This document shows positions 5,811 through 9,927 of a stretch of 9,927 bases of DNA, one piece after another (within the stretch, counting starts at the first letter, position 1; each line of letters begins with the position of its first letter). Position numbers and translations under genes: made by a program. A model generated the notes under the pieces. It did no database searches, had not been told where the DNA came from, and worked only from the letters and a program-made list of their open reading frames with translations. This stretch comes from Akkermansiaceae bacterium (GTDB lineage Bacteria > Verrucomicrobiota > Verrucomicrobiia > Verrucomicrobiales > Akkermansiaceae): NCBI GenBank assembly GCA_028293225.1, contig JAQGPE010000074.1:1-9927 (forward strand), written 5' to 3'.

Positions 5811-7727
5811 ATGGGTTTGCCTGACAGCACGCTATTGGACCGGTTCGCCGCGCATCGCGACGAGTCCGCTTTCCGCATGCTGGTGGACCGGCACCTGGAC
5901 CATGTCCACTCGGTGGCGCGGCGGGTGACGGGGAGCGAGGATCTGGCGCGGGACGTGGCGCAGAGCACCTTCCTGCGGCTGGCGGAGCGGGCGGCGCTGA
6001 TCCCGCGGCAACTGCCGCTGCCGGCGTGGCTGCACCAGACCAGCCGGTCCCTGGCGGTGAACCTGGTCCGGGCGGAGGAACGCCGGAAGAACCGCGAGCA
6101 GCGCGCGGCGAACGATCTCACCATGAACGCTCCACCAGAAGCCGTATGGTCCCAGCTGGCACCGGTCATCGACGAACTGGTCGAGCGGCTGCCGTCCGCC
6201 TACCGGGATATCATTCTCCATCGTTTTTATCATGACCAGTCGCATGCGGCGGTGGCGGCGAAGCTGGGGCTGACGGAAGAGGCGGCGCGGAAGCGTGCGG
6301 CGCGGGCGCTGGAAAAGCTGCGCGCGCTGCTGGGACGGCGGGGGATCACGACGACGACCGTGGCGCTGGCCTCGCTGCTGCCGGTGCATGCCGCCGAGCC
6401 CGCTCCGGCGGCGCTGGCGGGGGTGGTGGCGGCGGCGGCGAAAGGGGTGGTCCCGCTGGCGAAGGGCGGGCTGATTTCGACGGTGGCGGCTGCGACGGCG
6501 GGGCAGAAGGCGGCGCTGGCCGGGATGGCGGTGGCGCTGCTGGCGACGGGTGCGGTGCTGCCGCAGTGGCGGGGTGATGCCCCGGTGGAAGAGGGCGTGA
6601 CCATGGTCGCGGGCGGGTCGAATGAGGCGGCGGAGCGTGGCGTGAAGCTGCGGCGGGAGCGGGCGGCGCATGTGGCACTGGAGACGCCGGAGGCGCGCTA
6701 TGGGCGGCTGCGGGAGATTCTTTCGGTGGGGGATCCGGTGGGGCGCAGGAAGAGTCTGTTGGATTTTCTGGATGACCTGGCGCCGGGCGATTTCGAGGAG
6801 ACGGCGGGGAATTTCCAGCGGCTGTCGTCCGGCGCGGCGATCGCGGCGGGGACCGACCTGCAGGTGGAGTTTTCGCTGATGCTGCTGACCTGGGCGCGGC
6901 TGGATCTGCCGGCGTCGCTGGAATTTGTGGAGGGTAGGGCGCCGCGGTTCTGCGAGGACGTGGCGGCGTACTGGGGAGCGACCGATCCGGAGGCGGCGCT
7001 GGCCTGGGCGCGGGAGAAGTCTCCGGCGGCCGGCGGGGTGAATCTGCGGCTGGCCGGGGTGCTGGAAGGAATCGCGCGGACGGATCTGGCGCGGGCGATT
7101 TCACTGGCGGGGGAGTTTCCGTCCGAGCAGGGGGAACTGCTGAGGCGGGTACTATACGCCCAGTACGGACGCGATCGCGAGGCGCCGGCGAAGATGCTGG
7201 CGCTGCTGGACGACGAGGGGCTGCGGCAGGCGGTGATCGGCGCGGCGGCGAATTTCCGGGCGGGAGCGGATCCTGACGGATCGCTGCATCTGCTGATGGA
7301 TCACCCGGAGGCGGTGGCTGAGGCGAATCCGCTGTCGATCTATAATGTCTGGGTGGGGCAGGATCTGGGCGCGGCGACGGCGTCGCTGGCGAGCCTGCCG
7401 CCCGGTGAATTTTTGAAATCCGCGCTGAGCGTGGTGAGCCGTGAGACGGCGGTGCGGAATCCGGCGGCGGCGGTGGAGCTGATCCAGCGCTATCCGGCCG
7501 GGGTGGACGATGGGCTGCTGAAGACGCTGGCGGAGGTCTCCCTGGCGGCGGCTCCGGAGGTGGCGCTGGAGCAGATCATCCCGCGGATGACGGACGAGGA
7601 TGCGCGGAACTCCGCCTATGTGAGCGGGCTGGCGCGCTGGGGCGAGATGGATGCCGGGGCGGCGCGGGATTGGCGGGCGGGGCATCCGCTGCCGGCCGAG
7701 GTGAACCGGAAGCTGTCACTGCGCTGA
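5811..7727 (+). CDS. ECF sigma factor fused to hydrophobic segment and C-terminal helical repeat domain
   Basis: The product has 638 residues, more than three times the size of a plain ECF sigma factor. Region 2 is at about 15-85 (DESAFRMLVDRHLDHVHSVA, then LARDVAQSTFLRLAERA). Region 4 is at about 120-174 (LPSAYRDIILHRFYHDQSHA, then AAKLGLTEEAARKRAARALEKLRALL, a helix-turn-helix). Residues 179-250 are Ala-rich and hydrophobic, with the best membrane span at about 234-250 (AALAGMAVALLATGAVL). Residues 298-638 are helical repeats with DPEAALAWA-type and NPAAAVELI-type units. Long C-terminal extensions of this kind are known in Verrucomicrobiota and Planctomycetota ECF factors. The sigma domain should direct RNA polymerase, and the extension probably gates its activity, perhaps from across the membrane. 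The start is fixed by the conserved-looking MGLPDSTLLDRFAAHRDESA. Codons are mixed in the sigma part and strongly G-ending in the extension. The next gene encodes a paralogue of the extension. Confidence 0.92.
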   Translation: MGLPDSTLLDRFAAHRDESAFRMLVDRHLDHVHSVARRVTGSEDLARDVAQSTFLRLAERAALIPRQLPLPAWLHQTSRSLAVNLVRAEERRKNREQRAANDLTMNAPPEAVWSQLAPVIDELVERLPSAYRDIILHRFYHDQSHAAVAAKLGLTEEAARKRAARALEKLRALLGRRGITTTTVALASLLPVHAAEPAPAALAGVVAAAAKGVVPLAKGGLISTVAAATAGQKAALAGMAVALLATGAVLPQWRGDAPVEEGVTMVAGGSNEAAERGVKLRRERAAHVALETPEARYGRLREILSVGDPVGRRKSLLDFLDDLAPGDFEETAGNFQRLSSGAAIAAGTDLQVEFSLMLLTWARLDLPASLEFVEGRAPRFCEDVAAYWGATDPEAALAWAREKSPAAGGVNLRLAGVLEGIARTDLARAISLAGEFPSEQGELLRRVLYAQYGRDREAPAKMLALLDDEGLRQAVIGAAANFRAGADPDGSLHLLMDHPEAVAEANPLSIYNVWVGQDLGAATASLASLPPGEFLKSALSVVSRETAVRNPAAAVELIQRYPAGVDDGLLKTLAEVSLAAAPEVALEQIIPRMTDEDARNSAYVSGLARWGEMDAGAARDWRAGHPLPAEVNRKLSLR

Positions 7728-7750
7728 GCGACTCATTTCTTTTTACGACG

Positions 7751-8944
7751 ATGAACCTGAGACCTTCCTCCATTCCTTTTGCGGCAGGTCTCGCTGTCGG
7801 CATCGCGCTGTGCCTGGCGGTGGGGGTCTGGAAGCGGGGCGAGCGGGTGGCGGGAGCGGCCGCGGCGGGGAAGGGGCGCGCGCTGCCGGCGCTGTCGGCT
7901 GCGACGCCGGGGCGGCGGCTGGGCGATGATGCGGGGACGGTGGGCAAGCGGCTGCGGGGGATCCTGGCGATCGCGGATCCGCTGGACCGGACGCGGGCGC
8001 TGCTGGCGTATCTGGAGCGGCTGGAGCCGGGGGATTTCGCCCTGAATGTGGCGGCGTGCCGGCGGCTGGGCCTGCCGGCGACGGCGGAGGAGTATGAGCT
8101 GCTTTTCACGGCGTGGGCGAAGGCGGATTTGCACGGGGCGCTGGCCTTCGCCGGAGAAGACCGGGTGGCGGTGCGGACGGTGCTGAACGTCTGGTCGGCG
8201 AGCGATCCGGAAGCGGCGCACGAATGGGTGCTGGCGAATCATGCCGGGGACGATCCGAACCCGCTGTTAGGGATTGTGATCCCGGCGATCGCGCAGGGTG
8301 ACGGCGCGCGGGCGATGGGCCTGATCGCGGGGCTGCCGCGGGAGGACCGGTGGTATGTCTTTCACCAGATGGTGCCGCGGCTGATCCGGCAGGGGGAGGC
8401 GGGCGTGCGCGCCTGGCTGGAGACAGTGCCGGAAAAGCTGCGTGGCGAGGCGGTGTCGCAGATCGCCAATGAGATGGCTCCGGCGAATCCGGCCGGAGCG
8501 GTGGCATGGCTGCAGCAGTATCCCGATGCGGCGAGGACCGCGAACGTGGCGGGGATCTTCCGTGCGCTGCTGGAGGCGGACCGCGAGGGTGCGATGAGAA
8601 CTTTCGATGATCTGCCGGCCGGGCGTCTGCGTCAGGAGGCGCTGCGCGGGCTGGTGGTGCAGGAGATTTTCCGCGGCGATGCCACCGCGGCCCTGGTAAA
8701 GATGGATGGAGCCGCTGCGGACGTGGATGATTCCATGCTGGAGGTGTGGGCTGCCAAAGCGATGGCGGCGGCACCGGCGGCGGCGCTGGAGGAGGTGCTG
8801 CGGATGCAGGATCTGGAGCTGCGCGATGCGAGCTACCGGAAGGCGCTGCGGCACTGGCTGCGTGCGGATGAAGCGGCCGCCCAGGGGTGGCTGAGAGACC
8901 ACGGACTGCCCGCGGCCGCTGCGGCGGCCTATGCCGGGCCCTAG
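7751..8944 (+). CDS. Membrane-anchored helical repeat protein, paralogue of the sigma-factor extension
   Basis: The product has 397 residues and begins MNLRPSSIPFAAGLAVGIAL, with one hydrophobic span at about 8-27 followed by KRGER. Residues 66-392 align end to end with residues 298-632 of the preceding sigma-factor protein. KRLRGILAIADPLDRTRALL faces GRLREILSVGDPVGRRKSLL (16 of 31 identical over the first block, by eye). Further on, SDPEAAHEW faces TDPEAALAW, VDDSMLEVWAAKAMAAAPAA faces VDDGLLKTLAEVSLAAAPEV, and the ends WLRDHGLP and WRAGHPLP match. The gap to the upstream gene is 23 bases, so the two are almost surely co-transcribed. A role as partner, decoy or sensor of the sigma factor is inference. 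The single span followed by positive residues leaves topology uncertain; Cys21 is not in a good lipobox. No Shine-Dalgarno is present, only a T-rich leader (TTTCTTTTT). The open frame extends upstream to 7670 inside the sigma gene but the ATG at 7751 is preferred. Confidence 0.85.
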   Translation: MNLRPSSIPFAAGLAVGIALCLAVGVWKRGERVAGAAAAGKGRALPALSAATPGRRLGDDAGTVGKRLRGILAIADPLDRTRALLAYLERLEPGDFALNVAACRRLGLPATAEEYELLFTAWAKADLHGALAFAGEDRVAVRTVLNVWSASDPEAAHEWVLANHAGDDPNPLLGIVIPAIAQGDGARAMGLIAGLPREDRWYVFHQMVPRLIRQGEAGVRAWLETVPEKLRGEAVSQIANEMAPANPAGAVAWLQQYPDAARTANVAGIFRALLEADREGAMRTFDDLPAGRLRQEALRGLVVQEIFRGDATAALVKMDGAAADVDDSMLEVWAAKAMAAAPAAALEEVLRMQDLELRDASYRKALRHWLRADEAAAQGWLRDHGLPAAAAAAYAGP

Positions 8945-8980
8945 CTGGTGAAGACGATCGATTTCCTGAAAAACCCCCAA

Positions 8981-9007
8981 TTGCCTAGTACTACAAAAGT
9001 CATAAAT
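8981..9007 (+). promoter_or_regulatory. Candidate promoter of the PEP-CTERM gene, possibly leaderless
   Basis: The 68-base spacer 8945-9012 is unusually AT-rich for this window. TTGCCT (8981-8986) and ATAAAT (9002-9007) could be -35 and -10 boxes, although the 15-base spacing is short. The -10 ends five bases before the ATG at 9013, so transcription could begin at or near the start codon. The palindrome TAGTACTA (8986-8993) overlaps the spacer and may be a regulator site. Confidence 0.35.
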
Positions 9008-9012
9008 CCCGA

Positions 9013-9666
9013 ATGAAAGCCTTTCTCCTTCCTCTTATTCTTCTCGCTGCCGGGGCTGCCGATGCCGCCACGGTCGTACAGAGCGCCGATCTGCCGTTTT
9101 CCTTCAGTGCCGCGTCGACCGCCGGCCTGGGGGTGATCATTCCCGGCGAGTATTTCACCGCGACGGTGAGCCCCTTCGACACCTCACTGGGGACCCTGAC
9201 GGGGGTGACGGTGACGTGGGACCTTTCGGGAGCCTACTCCGGCACGACGGGTCCCGGGGGTGGCGGGTTCTCGTTGAGTTATTCCGGAGGGTTCTTCGTC
9301 AACGACATCGCGATCGCCGATCCGAATCCCGCCAGCGTCACGGGGTATGTGCAGGGCGGCGGCGGCGGTGGCAATGGCGGCGGGCCGTCGACCCCGGTGT
9401 CGGGGACCTTCTCCGCGTCCATGCCGTTCGTGGCGGAAGTGCAGACGACCGATCCCGCCTATGCCGTCTTCAGCGGAGCGGGTCCAGTGAAGGTGGATTG
9501 GGACATCCCGATCGTGTATTCGGGTGTGGGCGATGTGACCACCGATTTCTCGATAACAGGTGGCGCGTCGCTGCTGGTGACCTACACCTACACGCCGGTT
9601 CCGGAGCCTGCCTCCGCCCTGCTGGTGGCCGGGTCGGCTCTGCTGACGCTGCGGCGCCGGCGCTGA
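9013..9666 (+). CDS. PEP-CTERM sorting domain protein, secreted
   Basis: The product has 217 residues. A signal peptide spans 1-18 (MKAFLLPLILLAAGAADA, cleavage probably after ADA). The middle is beta-rich with many Thr, Ser and Gly, including FDTSLGTLTGVTVTWDLSG (55-73), which resembles the choice-of-anchor E group, and a Gly-rich stretch at about 114-124. The C-terminus is a textbook PEP-CTERM tag: VPEP at 196-199, a hydrophobic helix (ASALLVAGSALL) and RRRR at the end. Such proteins are exported, processed by an exosortase and placed at the cell surface, often in exopolysaccharide-producing bacteria. No exosortase gene is in the window. Its codons favour C at third positions, unlike the G-ending neighbours on the same strand. 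It is 68 bases from the repeat-protein gene, so its own promoter is likely, but read-through from the sigma operon is possible. Confidence 0.9.
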   Translation: MKAFLLPLILLAAGAADAATVVQSADLPFSFSAASTAGLGVIIPGEYFTATVSPFDTSLGTLTGVTVTWDLSGAYSGTTGPGGGGFSLSYSGGFFVNDIAIADPNPASVTGYVQGGGGGGNGGGPSTPVSGTFSASMPFVAEVQTTDPAYAVFSGAGPVKVDWDIPIVYSGVGDVTTDFSITGGASLLVTYTYTPVPEPASALLVAGSALLTLRRRR

Positions 9667-9693
9667 ACTGAATTTCATAGGGTAACGCATGAC

Positions 9694-9727
9694 GAACGGC
9701 CGTCTCCGGCGCTGGAGGCGGCCGTTC
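9694..9727. terminator. Long hairpin after the PEP-CTERM gene
   Basis: A 14-bp stem pairs 9694-9707 with 9714-9727 (GAACGGCCG with CGGCCGTTC outside, then one T-G pair, then CTCC with GGAG) around the loop GGCGCT. It starts 27 bases after the stop codon. No T tract follows, so classical termination is not certain, but its strength and place suggest a 3'-end or transcription-ending role. Confidence 0.55.
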
Positions 9728-9791
9728 CGATGTCCGGATGGCGGACGCGGACCGCGGTTGCATGAGGCCGGAGGCGGTTTACAGGGGTGGG

Positions 9792-9927
9792 ATGGAACTC
9801 CGCTCCGAGAAAGAGAAGATGCTGGCTGGCGAGCTGTATCAAGCGACCGACCCCGAGCTGACGGCTGGGAGGCTGCGGGCGCGGCGGCTCTGCCGGGCGT
9901 ACAACGCGAGCACGGAGGAGGAGCCGG
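9792..9927 (+). CDS. Maltose/galactoside O-acetyltransferase-like enzyme, N-terminus (cut by window edge)
   Basis: From ATG 9792 the frame is open to the window end, giving about 45 residues beginning MELRSEKEKMLAGELYQATD. EKEKMLAGELYQATDPEL, followed by RARRLCRAYN, is the characteristic N-terminal Mac (maltose acetyltransferase, PF12464) domain that precedes the left-handed beta-helix in sugar O-acetyltransferases of the Maa/LacA family. These cytoplasmic trimers transfer acetyl from acetyl-CoA to a sugar hydroxyl. The catalytic hexapeptide-repeat part lies outside the window. AGGGG at 9783-9787 is the best Shine-Dalgarno-like sequence in the window, 4 bases before the ATG. Confidence 0.85.
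   Translation, partial: MELRSEKEKMLAGELYQATDPELTAGRLRARRLCRAYNASTEEEP

Noticed and set aside
5804..5824. Six-codon leader peptide (MKNGFA) overlapping the sigma start
   Set aside because: Too short to separate from chance; no attenuator structure follows it.
8945..9012. Sigma-54 promoter before the PEP-CTERM gene
   Set aside because: TTGC is present at 8981, but there is no GG pair ten bases upstream as the -24 element needs.
8945..9012. Copy of the ECF-type promoter before the PEP-CTERM gene
   Set aside because: A GTC occurs at 8999-9001, but no GGAA lies at the required distance upstream.

Overview
This is a GC-rich bacterial window with at least eight convincing protein genes, two of them cut by the window edges. 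The likely host is a member of the Verrucomicrobiota, perhaps Luteolibacter-like. That placement is inference. It rests on a PEP-CTERM protein, an ECF sigma factor with a long hydrophobic and repetitive C-terminal extension, a substrate-binding-protein/OmpA fusion, the near absence of Shine-Dalgarno sequences, and multi-hairpin intergenic repeats. No rRNA, tRNA, CRISPR array, transposase or phage gene was seen.

Layout. Positions 1-278 (minus) hold the N-terminus of a GlnD-like PII uridylyltransferase. Positions 279-611 are a divergent spacer with a doubtful 48-codon ORF and a strong rho-independent terminator that ends 8 nt before an MFS transporter gene (612-1838, plus). A convergent spacer with repeat copy A follows. 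The minus strand then carries a membrane-anchored coiled-coil protein (2012-2854), an SBP-OmpA fusion (3194-4867) and a small GNAT acetyltransferase (5080-5352). Repeat copy B lies between the first two. The 458-base divergent spacer 5353-5810 holds repeat copies C and D and a good ECF-type promoter.

The centrepiece is 5811-8944 (plus). An ECF sigma factor is fused through a hydrophobic segment to a roughly 340-residue alpha-helical repeat domain. Twenty-three bases downstream comes a stand-alone, N-terminally membrane-anchored protein that is collinear with and clearly homologous to that same domain. The pair looks like a membrane-linked regulator plus a duplicated partner, apparently autoregulated, with no classical anti-sigma factor alongside. 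A PEP-CTERM secreted protein (9013-9666) follows, and then the start of a maltose/galactoside O-acetyltransferase-like gene (9792 to the window end).

Base composition is striking. The plus strand is G-rich through most genes whichever way they are read, so plus-strand genes favour G-ending codons and minus-strand genes favour C-ending codons. This suggests strong replication-strand skew, with the plus-strand genes probably co-directional with the fork. The PEP-CTERM gene is a local exception.
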